This document shows positions 24,677 to 32,336 of a DNA stretch of 64,000 bases, piece by piece. The translations under genes and the position numbers were made by a program. The notes beneath the pieces were generated by a model. The model did no database searches, was not told where the DNA came from, and worked only from the letters and a program-made list of their open reading frames with translations. Within the stretch, counting starts at the first letter, position 1. Each line of letters begins with the position of its first letter. This stretch comes from Saccharopolyspora oryzae (lineage in GTDB: Bacteria; Actinomycetota; Actinomycetes; Mycobacteriales; Pseudonocardiaceae): contig NZ_JAQGLA010000016.1 in the NCBI RefSeq assembly GCF_027853915.1, positions 1-64,000 on the forward strand, read 5' to 3'.

Positions 24677-25241
24677 GTCTGGCGGCTTCCTTGGGATCGG
24701 GTGCGCTTCGCATTGGTGGAGCGACCATAGCGGGAGGGGCTGACAGGCGAGGGGCAACATGAGTGATATTTCGCAGCGCCCCCCGTTTGGCCTAGTGCAG
24801 GTGGTGAGAGGCCCCGTATGGCCTCCGCGCCCGTCGTTAAATAGTTCTGGTGATGCTGCACAGGGGCCAGGCCGGCTGGGCCTGCTCACATGGCCAGTTG
24901 TGCGACGATCCGGAGGGGCAGCCCTGACCTTTCGTCGGGCTGAGTGAGATCGCCCCGCGCTGCCTAGCCTGGTCAAGCGCGGCCGCTGCGGGGCCACTTG
25001 CCTGCTCTATGCGAGCGCGGCCGCGAGTGGAGAGTAGGCGGGCCTGAAGGAGCCGCTGAAGTAGATGCGGATGTCCAGACTGCATCTGGTCTACCGGACG
25101 AGTTTGAGAGGTCGGCGTTGGGCACTCTGCATGAGTGGCCAGCTTGCCAGTTCTCGTGGGAGCGCTCGTCTGGCGGCGTCTACATAGGATGAATCTGGAC
25201 CGTCGTCAGGCCGTGGAAGCAGGCCGAAAGATGAAAAAAGA
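24677..25241. other. Gene-poor stretch beside the acquired P63C gene
   Basis: 565 bp between the P63C gene and the sodN terminator. The first part shares the lower GC of the P63C gene and must hold its promoter. A leftward open frame at 24837-25085 (82 residues) has no recognisable similarity and I do not call it. No integrase, tRNA or direct-repeat ends were seen that would define an element boundary. Confidence 0.5.
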
Positions 25242-25277
25242 CGCCGACCAACGAAAGGGTGTTTTCGCTGGTCGGCG
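25242..25277 (-). terminator. Rho-independent terminator of sodN
   Basis: A 15-bp inverted repeat (25242-25256 with 25263-25277, one mismatch) with a 6-nt loop. Read leftward it is followed by a run of six T residues, a classical intrinsic terminator. It lies 21 bp after the sodN stop. Confidence 0.9.
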
Positions 25278-25297
25278 CCTTGGTCAAGCTAGGTGCC

Positions 25298-25705
25298 TCA
25301 GCCCTGCTTGGTCTCCCAGAAGATCTTCTCGATCTCCGCGATGTGGTCCAGCAGTTCCTGGCCCTTCTGCGGGTCCATCGAACCCTTGGTGCCAGCGGCA
25401 CCGGCTGCCTTGGTGGCCTTGTTGACCAGCTCGTGCAGCTGCGGGTACTTCTCGAAGTGCGGCGGCTTGAAGTAGTCGGTCCACAGCACCCACAGGTGGT
25501 GCTTGACCAACTCGGAGCGCTGCTCGGCGATCAGAATCGCGCGAGTGCGGAACTCCGGGTCCTCATTGGCCTGGTACTTCTCCTGGACCGCCTTGACGGA
25601 CTCAGCCTCGATGCGCGCCTGGGCCGGGTCGTACACGCCGCACGGAAGGTCGCAGTGCGCGGTGGCCTCGAGGCGGGGGCTGAGGATGCGCGACAGCAGT
25701 CGCAT
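25298..25705 (-). CDS. sodN: Nickel superoxide dismutase
   Basis: 135 residues. A 16-residue leader (MRLLSRILSPRLEATA) precedes the nickel hook HCDLPCGVY. After leader removal His1, Cys2 and Cys6 of the mature chain bind nickel. The remaining four-helix bundle matches Ni-SOD (for example ESVKAVQEKYQANEDPEF). The enzyme converts superoxide to oxygen and hydrogen peroxide in the cytoplasm as a hexamer. The ATG at 25705 has GGAGGAAAA directly upstream. It is divergent from sodX, the protease that removes the leader; 79 bp separate them. It ends at a strong intrinsic terminator. Confidence 0.98.
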   Translation of the reverse strand: MRLLSRILSPRLEATAHCDLPCGVYDPAQARIEAESVKAVQEKYQANEDPEFRTRAILIAEQRSELVKHHLWVLWTDYFKPPHFEKYPQLHELVNKATKAAGAAGTKGSMDPQKGQELLDHIAEIEKIFWETKQG

Positions 25706-25784
25706 TTTTCCTCCCTGACAGTGAGTGCTCCGACAGGGCCGACCCTACTCTGGAAGATCCTCGACGTCCTACTGGAGGTGGGCT

Positions 25785-26099
25785 GTGAGATCGCTCGGGC
25801 GGTGGCCGTGGCGCCGCTTGCTGGTGCGGGGCCCTTCGATGGTTCCCACACTGCGGGACCGCGATGTCGTGCTGCTGCGGCTTCGCGGTCGCGCCCGCCC
25901 GCGCGACGTCGTCCTGGTGCGGTGGGCGCAGCGGCCGGGGCAGCTGTCGGTCAAGCGCGCGGTGCGCCGCGAGGACGGCGGTTGGCACGTCGAGGGCGAC
26001 AACAGCTTCGGCTCGACGGATTCCCGCGAACTGGGCCCGGCCGAAGTCCTCGGCGTCGTCCGCTGGCGGCTGTGGCCGAATCCGGGGCGCCTGCGCTGA
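25785..26099 (+). CDS. sodX: Ni-SOD maturation protease SodX
   Basis: 104 residues of the S26 signal-peptidase-like family that trims Ni-SOD. The catalytic Ser is in RGPSMVPTL (Ser18) and the Lys in LSVKRAV (Lys57). GDNSFGSTDSR matches the conserved box of this family. GTG at 25785 has GGAGGTG five bases upstream; the frame opens a little earlier but without a better start. Unlike membrane signal peptidases it has no clear transmembrane anchor. Divergent placement next to sodN is the usual arrangement. It ends 4 bp from the stop of the convergent epimerase gene. Confidence 0.93.
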   Translation: MRSLGRWPWRRLLVRGPSMVPTLRDRDVVLLRLRGRARPRDVVLVRWAQRPGQLSVKRAVRREDGGWHVEGDNSFGSTDSRELGPAEVLGVVRWRLWPNPGRLR

Positions 26100-26103
26100 T
26101 CTG

Positions 26104-26706
26104 TCAGGCGCGCAGGGTTTCGTAGTGGGCCAGGCAGGTTTCGTACTGCGGAAGCAGGCCCTGCTCGGCGGCTTCGGCGAGGGTGGGGGCGGTGCGGTCC
26201 TTCTCGGACAGGACCGGTTCACCGTCCACTTCGTCCCAGGGGAGCGCGAGTTCCGGGTCGAGCGGGTTGATGCCGTGCTCGGCGCCCGGGTTGTACGGGG
26301 TGGAGCAGAGGTAGCTCATCACCGTGTTGTCGGTCAGCGCGACGAAGGCGTGCCCGAGGCCTTCCGGCACGTAGAGCGCGCGGTACTCGGTGGAGTCCAG
26401 CCGGACCGCGTCCCAGCGGCCGAAGGTGGGCGAGCCGACCCGGATGTCGACCACCACGTCGAGCAGCGCGCCCTGCGGGCAGTACACGTACTTGGCCTGG
26501 CTGGGCGGCACGTCGGAGAAGTGCACGCCGCGGATGACGTTGCGCGCGGACACGCTGTGGTTGGTCTGCGCGACCCGCAGCGGGTGTCCGACGGCTTCGG
26601 TGAACGCCGGTTCCTGGAACGGCGCGACGAAGAGGCCGCGGTGGTCCGGGAAGGACTTCGGGGTGAACTCGAACGCGCCCGTGTTCTCAAGTCGACGTGC
26701 CTGCAC
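26104..26706 (-). CDS. rfbC: dTDP-4-dehydrorhamnose 3,5-epimerase family protein
   Basis: 200 residues of the RmlC cupin family. The catalytic His is in NVIRGVHFSD, the substrate-binding stretches are QAKYVYCPQGALLDVVVDIR and VPEGLGHAFVAL, and the conserved Tyr is in YLCSTPYNPGAE. It epimerises dTDP-4-keto-6-deoxy sugars in deoxysugar synthesis. No other rml genes lie in the window, so it could serve cell-wall rhamnose or a secondary-metabolite sugar (EvaD-like enzymes share this fold). It is divergent from the malic enzyme across a 433-bp gap. Confidence 0.9.
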   Translation of the reverse strand: MQARRLENTGAFEFTPKSFPDHRGLFVAPFQEPAFTEAVGHPLRVAQTNHSVSARNVIRGVHFSDVPPSQAKYVYCPQGALLDVVVDIRVGSPTFGRWDAVRLDSTEYRALYVPEGLGHAFVALTDNTVMSYLCSTPYNPGAEHGINPLDPELALPWDEVDGEPVLSEKDRTAPTLAEAAEQGLLPQYETCLAHYETLRA

Positions 26707-27139
26707 GTCCGAAAGCCTATGGGTCCGGTCGGGGGACGGTTCTCAAGGGGCGGTGGCAGCAGAACGTGCGTACTGCACAAGGCCGGGAAAAAACCCGAGT
26801 TCGTTCCGGCCTCCGCAAATTATGAAAACCGTACGTACGTACTGGCCTTTTCGAATCGAAATAGGACGTCCGTACTGCGAGAATCCGTTGACATTTTGTT
26901 GAAGTTGCTGGTGAGCTTGTGTGATCCCGGTCGCTGACATTGATCTGGAGGCCTGGCACACTGTTCGAACCGCAGCGTCCGCCGAGCCGCTGTCCGACCG
27001 GGGCAGCTGTGTTCGGTTCATTCACGCACCACCAGACCGGAACGCCCGGTGTGGTGGTGTTACCCGGGTGGCTTTCGCGTCACCCACCGCCCGGCCCGGT
27101 ACGTGCCCGGGCCGAAGGCATGGCTACAGGAGGGACGCC
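26707..27139. other. Long divergent promoter region, rfbC / malic enzyme
   Basis: 433 bp without a gene. It contains an alternating GTACGTACGTAC stretch near 26832 and a locally lower GC section (26800-26920). Close to the malic enzyme start is a perfect 8-bp GC-rich inverted repeat (27092-27099 with 27107-27114), which could form a hairpin about a dozen bases before the ribosome-binding site. No conserved RNA motif was recognised. Confidence 0.5.
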
Positions 27140-28333
27140 GTGACCGCCGTTAACGACCGCACCGACAACGGTGCTGAATTGACCAACGAAGAAATTTTCG
27201 CCGCGCACGAAGGCGGCAAGCTGGGCGTCGAGGTGACCGCGCCGCTGAGCACCGCGCGGGACCTCTCGATCGCCTACACGCCGGGCGTGGCGCAGGTCAG
27301 CCGGGCCATCGCCAGCGACCCGACGCTGGTCGACCGCTACACCTGGACGCAGCGGTTGGTGGCCGTGGTCAGCGACGGCACCGCGGTGCTCGGGCTGGGC
27401 GACATCGGCCCGCGAGCTTCGCTGCCGGTCATGGAGGGCAAGTCCGCCCTGTTCAAGACCTTCGCCGGACTCGACTCGATCCCGCTGGTGCTGGACACCA
27501 CCGACGTCGACGAGATCGTCGAGACCCTGGTCCGGCTGCGCCCGTCGTTCGGCGCGGTCAACCTCGAGGACATCTCCGCGCCGCGCTGCTTCGAGCTGGA
27601 GCGCCGGGTCTCCGAGGCGCTGGACTGCCCGGTCATGCACGACGACCAGCACGGCACCGCCGTGGTCGTGCTCGCCGCGCTGAAGAACGCCGCCCGGGTC
27701 ACCAACCGCGAGCTGAGCTCGCTGCGCGTGGTCATCTCCGGCGCCGGTGCGGCCGGCGTCGCCTGCGCGAAGATCCTGCACGCCGCCGGTGTCGGCGAGA
27801 TCGTCGTGCTCGACTCGCGCGGCATCATCAGCGCGGGCCGGGACGGGCTGACCCCGATCAAGGAAGAGCTGGCGGAGTTCACCAACCCGCGCGGGATCAC
27901 CGGTGGTCAGGCCGAGGCGCTCAACGGCGCCGACGTCGTGATCGGCGTTTCGGTCGGGCAGCTCCCGGAGGAGCTGGTGGCCACCATGGCCGACGGGGCG
28001 ATCGTGTTCGCGCTGTCCAACCCGGACCCGGAGATCCACCCCGAGGTCGCGAAGAAGCACGCCAGCGTGGTGGCCACCGGGCGCAGCGACTTCCCGAACC
28101 AGATCAACAACGTGCTGGCCTTCCCCGGCATCTTCAAGGGCGCGCTCGACGTCGGCGCCCGCAAGATCACCGACGGGATGAAGGTCGCGGCCGCCGAGGC
28201 GATCGCCGCGGTCGCCGCCGACGACCTCAGCGCCGACTACATCGTGCCCAGCCCGCTGGACCCGCGGGTCGCGCCCGAGGTCAGCGCCGCGGTGGCCAAG
28301 GCGGCCCGGGCCGAAAGCGTCGCCAGGGCCTGA
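27140..28333 (+). CDS. NAD(P)-dependent malic enzyme
   Basis: 397 residues, the short bacterial form without the phosphotransacetylase tail. Typical stretches are SIAYTPGVAQVSRAI near the N-terminus, VMEGKSALFKTFAG, PVMHDDQHGTAVVVLAAL (metal and substrate site) and the Rossmann loop VISGAGAAGVACAKIL. It oxidatively decarboxylates malate to pyruvate, supplying NAD(P)H for lipid synthesis and gluconeogenic flux. GTG at 27140 has AGGAGGG six bases upstream. It is a single-gene unit ended by a strong intrinsic terminator. Confidence 0.95.
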   Translation: MTAVNDRTDNGAELTNEEIFAAHEGGKLGVEVTAPLSTARDLSIAYTPGVAQVSRAIASDPTLVDRYTWTQRLVAVVSDGTAVLGLGDIGPRASLPVMEGKSALFKTFAGLDSIPLVLDTTDVDEIVETLVRLRPSFGAVNLEDISAPRCFELERRVSEALDCPVMHDDQHGTAVVVLAALKNAARVTNRELSSLRVVISGAGAAGVACAKILHAAGVGEIVVLDSRGIISAGRDGLTPIKEELAEFTNPRGITGGQAEALNGADVVIGVSVGQLPEELVATMADGAIVFALSNPDPEIHPEVAKKHASVVATGRSDFPNQINNVLAFPGIFKGALDVGARKITDGMKVAAAEAIAAVAADDLSADYIVPSPLDPRVAPEVSAAVAKAARAESVARA

Positions 28334-28416
28334 TCGCACTGATGCGCACGACGGCCTGCCGAGCAGTCGGCGCTGCCGCGGCCGGACCGCGCGGCGCCGG
28401 GCCGGAGTTGTGCCAG

Positions 28417-28459
28417 ACGGGGCCGGGGAGTCGATCCGACTCCCCGGCCCCGTTGGGGT
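28417..28459 (+). terminator. Rho-independent terminator of malic enzyme gene
   Basis: A perfect 17-bp GC-rich inverted repeat (28417-28433 with 28437-28453) with a 3-nt loop, followed by TGGGGTTTTT. It is the strongest intrinsic terminator in the window, about 84 bp past the stop. The rest of 28460-28748 (289 bp) holds the promoter of the next gene; nothing else was recognised there. Confidence 0.92.
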
Positions 28460-28748
28460 TTTTCCGTCCTCCCCCGGTGCTCGGTGCCGGTCGTGCCTCG
28501 TGGTCGCAGCCCGGACGGGGCTCGTTGCATCAACACCCGTTGACTTTCGCCACATGGCGTCATCAGGTCGGGCGACGAGCGTCACCTCTCCAGGGAATCC
28601 GGTCCTGCGCACGGCACCATGGCGTCACCGCCGGTGCGTTGACCGGTATTGTCGGCCGCACGACCCGTTGTGTTGTAGATCACTCATCAGTGGGGTGGTG
28701 TGCAAACCGGGCGGGCGGTCGCGCGGCTGCTACGCGGGAGGGGTGCTG

Positions 28749-31565
28749 TTGACCGAGCGGAGCGAGAGGACTCGGACGAGTTCCGGCGGACTCGGCCTTG
28801 CCGGTGCCCGCTCCCAGGAGTTCGCCCTGCTGCCGCTGCCGGACGCGCCCGCGCTGCTCAGCACCCCGGACGGCATCATCGTCCGGGCCACCGAGCAGGC
28901 GGCGAAGCTGGCGGGCGAGACCTCGCCCGCGGCGCTGATCGGCTGCCGCCTCACGGACCTGGTGACCCGCGACGGCCAGATCTCGCTGCTGCGCGCCAGG
29001 AGCGGTGAGTACCCGGTCCGGCCGCTGAGCTGGCCGCACGCCGATGACGAACGGCTGCGCGTCACGGTGCTGGTAGACGTCTCGGACCTGGCCGAGAGCG
29101 GGCGCGACTCGGCGCACGTGCAGGCCGAGCGGGGCAACGAGCGCCGGTGGTTGATCGAGGCGCAGCGCATCGCCAAGGTCGGCAGCTGGGTGTTCTACCC
29201 GGAGACCGTGGAGCTCTACCGCAGCCCGGTGCTCGGCGAGTTCCTCGGCGATTCCGGCGCGCAGGACGCCACCGGCGTGGCGGCCATGATCGAGGCGACC
29301 CACCCCGACGACCGGGAGCGGGCCCGCCAGTTCTACCTCGACGTGCTCACCGCCCCCGAGGACGAGCTGCTGGAAGTGGAGCTGCGCGACCACGCGGGCA
29401 AGCGCGTCTACCTGTGCACCGGGCGGGCCGAGTACAACCGGGCCGGCCGGGTCGAGCGGGTGCAGGGCACCGTGCAGGACGTCACCGAGCACCGGGCGCT
29501 GGAGCGGCAGCTGCGCGACGAGCGGCGCAAGCTGCAGGATGCGCAGCGGATCGCCCGGCTGGGCACCTGGGAGTGGGACCCGCAGTCCAACGTCATGCGG
29601 CTGTCGAACATGCTGCACGAGATCATCGGCAAACCCGCCAGCACGCCGATCACCTTCGACAGCTACCTGGACCGGGTGCACCCCGACGACCGGGGCTGGG
29701 TGCAGCGGGCCTGGCAGCCGCTGGTCGAGGAGCACGATCCGATCGAGGTCGAGCACCGCTACCTGCGCATCGACGGCACGACCCGGATCCTGCGGCTGCA
29801 CGGCACCGCGATCAAGGACGCCGACGGCCGCAACCTGCTGGTCGGCACCGCGCAGGACGTCACCGAGCAGCGGGCCGTGGTGACCCGCATGGAGCGCTCC
29901 AGCCAGCGGTTCAGCGACCTGGTCAGCATCACCCCGGTCGGCATCGGCCTGTTCGACCGGGCGGAGCGGCTGGTCGACGCCAACGACGCGCTGTGCGACC
30001 TGCTCGGCTACCAGCTCGACCAGCTGCGCGGGATGACCGCGAAGGACATCACCCACCCCGACGAGCAGAACACCAGCCTGCCCACCCCGGCGGAGAACTC
30101 CGGGATCCGCCGCCGGGTGCCGCAGCGGGTGCTGGTGCGCTCCGACGGCGAACCGGTGTACTGCGAGCTGCGCACCTCCGCCTCGGTGCAGGACGACGGC
30201 ACCCACTTCTGGCTGGTGGTGTTCCAGGACATCACCGAGCGGCGCCGCACCGCCGAGGCCCTGCGCTACCAGGCCAACCACGACGACCTCACCGGCCTGC
30301 CGAACCGGACCGCGGTCAAGGACCTGCTGCACAAGCTGCTGGGCCGGGCCGATTCGGACCGGGTCGCGGTGCTGTTCTGCGACATCGACAACTTCAAGCG
30401 GGTAAACGATTCACTGGGCCACGACGCGGGTGACGAGCTGCTGGTGGCGCTGGCCCGCCGGTTGGAGGGCGGGCTGCCCGAGGGGTGCACGACGGCCCGG
30501 CTGTCCGGCGACGAGTTCGTGATCATCTGCTCGGACATCGAGGCGGTCGGCGGCGTCGATTCGCTGGCCACCAGGGTTTCCAGCCTGCTGCGCACCGCGG
30601 TTCCGGTGCACGGCCAGCTGATCCGGGTGTCGGCGTCGATCGGTGCCGCGGTGCCCGACGGCGCCGCCTCCGGTGGCGAGGACCTGCTGCGCTTCGCCGA
30701 TGCGGCGATGTTCGAGGCGAAGGGCCGCGGCGCGGGCAAGGTCTCGCTGGCCAGCCCGGCGCTGATGGCGTCGGCGGACCGGCAGCTGCACCTGGAGGGG
30801 CAGCTCCGGGAGGCGTTGAACAGCGACGGCTTGGCCCTGCACTACCAGCCGGTGGTCGACGCCGACGGCGTGGTGGTCACCGCGGAGGCGCTGGTGCGCT
30901 GGCCGCACCCGGACCGGGGGATGCTCGCGCCGGACGCGTTCCTGCCCGTCGCCGAGCAGGGCGACCTGCTGCGCGAGCTGGACCGGTGGGTGCTGCGGAC
31001 CGCGCTGAAGGAGGCGGCGACCTGGCCGCTCAGCGGCGGCCGGTCGGTGGGCGTGGCGGTGAACCTGGCCGGGCTGGTGCCGGGCGGACCGGAGTTCGTC
31101 GACGCTGTCGCCGACGTCGTCGCCGAGAGCGGCATCTGCTGGAAGCGGGTGATCCTGGAGCTGGTGGAGACCGCGTTGGCGGACCTGCCGTCGCGGACCC
31201 GCCACGAGATGGCCGAGCTGGTCGAGCGCGGGGTGCGGTTCGCGGTGGACGACTTCGGCACCGGCTACTCGTCGCTGGCGCGGCTCAAGGACCTGCCCGC
31301 GCAGATCATCAAGGTGGACCGCCGGTTCGTCGCCGGTGTCGGCGGCGACGCCTCGGACTTCGCGGTGGCGCGCGCGGTGGTGGACATGGCCCGCGCGATG
31401 GGCCGGAAGTGCGTGGCCGAAGGCGTGGAGACCGCCACCCAGTTCCACGTGCTCTCCGGCGTCGGCGTGGACGCCTACCAGGGCTGGCTGTTCTCCGGCG
31501 CCCTCCCGGCCCGCGAGTTCCGCGACCTCGTCGCCCGCGGCCCGATGCCGATCCCCGGGGTCTGA
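28749..31565 (+). CDS. PAS-GGDEF-EAL cyclic-di-GMP signalling protein
   Basis: About 938 residues. Three or four PAS/PAC modules (roughly 35-500), each closing with a QDVTE/QDITE-type end, precede a GGDEF domain (about 505-670) and an EAL domain (about 680-935). The cyclase motif reads SGDEF rather than GGDEF and no RxxD inhibitory site precedes it. The phosphodiesterase side is complete: EALVRW, DDFGTGYSS, a Lys in IKVDRRF and AEGVET. It is therefore likely a c-di-GMP phosphodiesterase, perhaps bifunctional, controlled by ligands or redox through PAS. It has no membrane segments. TTG at 28749 has GGGAGG six bases upstream; GTG at 28743 is an alternative. Confidence 0.9.
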   Translation: MTERSERTRTSSGGLGLAGARSQEFALLPLPDAPALLSTPDGIIVRATEQAAKLAGETSPAALIGCRLTDLVTRDGQISLLRARSGEYPVRPLSWPHADDERLRVTVLVDVSDLAESGRDSAHVQAERGNERRWLIEAQRIAKVGSWVFYPETVELYRSPVLGEFLGDSGAQDATGVAAMIEATHPDDRERARQFYLDVLTAPEDELLEVELRDHAGKRVYLCTGRAEYNRAGRVERVQGTVQDVTEHRALERQLRDERRKLQDAQRIARLGTWEWDPQSNVMRLSNMLHEIIGKPASTPITFDSYLDRVHPDDRGWVQRAWQPLVEEHDPIEVEHRYLRIDGTTRILRLHGTAIKDADGRNLLVGTAQDVTEQRAVVTRMERSSQRFSDLVSITPVGIGLFDRAERLVDANDALCDLLGYQLDQLRGMTAKDITHPDEQNTSLPTPAENSGIRRRVPQRVLVRSDGEPVYCELRTSASVQDDGTHFWLVVFQDITERRRTAEALRYQANHDDLTGLPNRTAVKDLLHKLLGRADSDRVAVLFCDIDNFKRVNDSLGHDAGDELLVALARRLEGGLPEGCTTARLSGDEFVIICSDIEAVGGVDSLATRVSSLLRTAVPVHGQLIRVSASIGAAVPDGAASGGEDLLRFADAAMFEAKGRGAGKVSLASPALMASADRQLHLEGQLREALNSDGLALHYQPVVDADGVVVTAEALVRWPHPDRGMLAPDAFLPVAEQGDLLRELDRWVLRTALKEAATWPLSGGRSVGVAVNLAGLVPGGPEFVDAVADVVAESGICWKRVILELVETALADLPSRTRHEMAELVERGVRFAVDDFGTGYSSLARLKDLPAQIIKVDRRFVAGVGGDASDFAVARAVVDMARAMGRKCVAEGVETATQFHVLSGVGVDAYQGWLFSGALPAREFRDLVARGPMPIPGV

Positions 31566-31667
31566 CGAAGGCCAGCGATCTCCAGGTGGCCCTCGCCGGG
31601 AGCGGCGGCCGGTTCGAGGATCGGGGAGATCCGGATCCCCGGAACCATCGGACGTTCGAGGACACCT

Positions 31668-32336
31668 GTGACTGCGGTACCGCAAGCGAAGCCGGGCCAA
31701 TTCGTGGCCAGGCGGATGACGGCCCGAGAGCAACTGCGGGCGGAGAAGAAGGCCTGGCGGCTGGTCCAGCTGCTCATCGGGCTCGTCGGGTACGGGGCGG
31801 CGCTGACCTTCCTGGTCGAGTCCTCCCTGGGGGCGGCGAGCTGGAGCGTGCTGTCGGAGGGGTTGTCGCTGCGCACCGGGCTGTCGTTCGGGTGGGCGAC
31901 GAACCTGATCGCGGTGGCCGTCTTGCTCTGCTGGATCCCGCTGCGCGAGCTGCCGGGGCTGGGCACCTTCCTGAACGTGGTCCTGGTCGGCACTTCGGCG
32001 GACCTCGCGGCGCTCTTCGTGCCCGCACCGAGCTCGCCGGCCCAGCAGGTCGGCTACCTCCTGCTGGGCCTGCTGATGCTGACCTTCTTCGACGCGGTCT
32101 ACCTGGGCGCCAGGTTCGGTTCCGGGCCGCGCGACGGCCTGATGACCGGCGCGGTCCGCGTCACCGGCAAGCCGATCTGGCTGGTGCGCACCGCGATCGA
32201 ACTCGTCGTGCTGGCCGTCGGCTGGCTGCTGGGTGGAACCGCCGGCTTCGGCACCGTGCTGATCGCCGTGGTCCTGGGCCCGCTGGTCCAGCAGTTCCTC
32301 CGCTTCACCACCGTCCGGCTAGCCGGTGACGGTTAG
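31668..32336 (+). CDS. YczE/YitT-type integral membrane protein
   Basis: 222 residues with about five membrane helices: roughly 30-52, 80-95, 100-118, 125-150 and 165-215 with a break. A basic cytosolic N-terminus (ARRMTAREQLRAEKKAWR) comes first. SEGLSLRTGLSFGWATNL matches the YczE/YyaS/YitT family, which has no firmly established function. GTG at 31668 has GAGGA about 6 bases upstream. Its last 18 bp overlap the end of the convergent gene on the other strand. Confidence 0.78.
   Translation: MTAVPQAKPGQFVARRMTAREQLRAEKKAWRLVQLLIGLVGYGAALTFLVESSLGAASWSVLSEGLSLRTGLSFGWATNLIAVAVLLCWIPLRELPGLGTFLNVVLVGTSADLAALFVPAPSSPAQQVGYLLLGLLMLTFFDAVYLGARFGSGPRDGLMTGAVRVTGKPIWLVRTAIELVVLAVGWLLGGTAGFGTVLIAVVLGPLVQQFLRFTTVRLAGDG

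Noticed and set aside
24837-25085. 82-residue leftward open frame in the gene-poor stretch
   Set aside because: No similarity, no good ribosome-binding site and not clearly different from chance. It could be a decayed gene but I cannot support that.
26832-26843. GTACGTACGTAC run as a regulator site
   Set aside because: A simple alternating repeat with no second copy or family match; too little to call a binding site.
26888-26916. TTGACA at 26888 as the -35 of a promoter for malic enzyme
   Set aside because: No acceptable -10 hexamer lies 16-18 bp downstream.
28678-28694. CACTCATCAGTG upstream of the GGDEF-EAL gene as a BldD box
   Set aside because: The BldD consensus needs half-sites of TNAC and GTNA type at a fixed distance; only one half fits.
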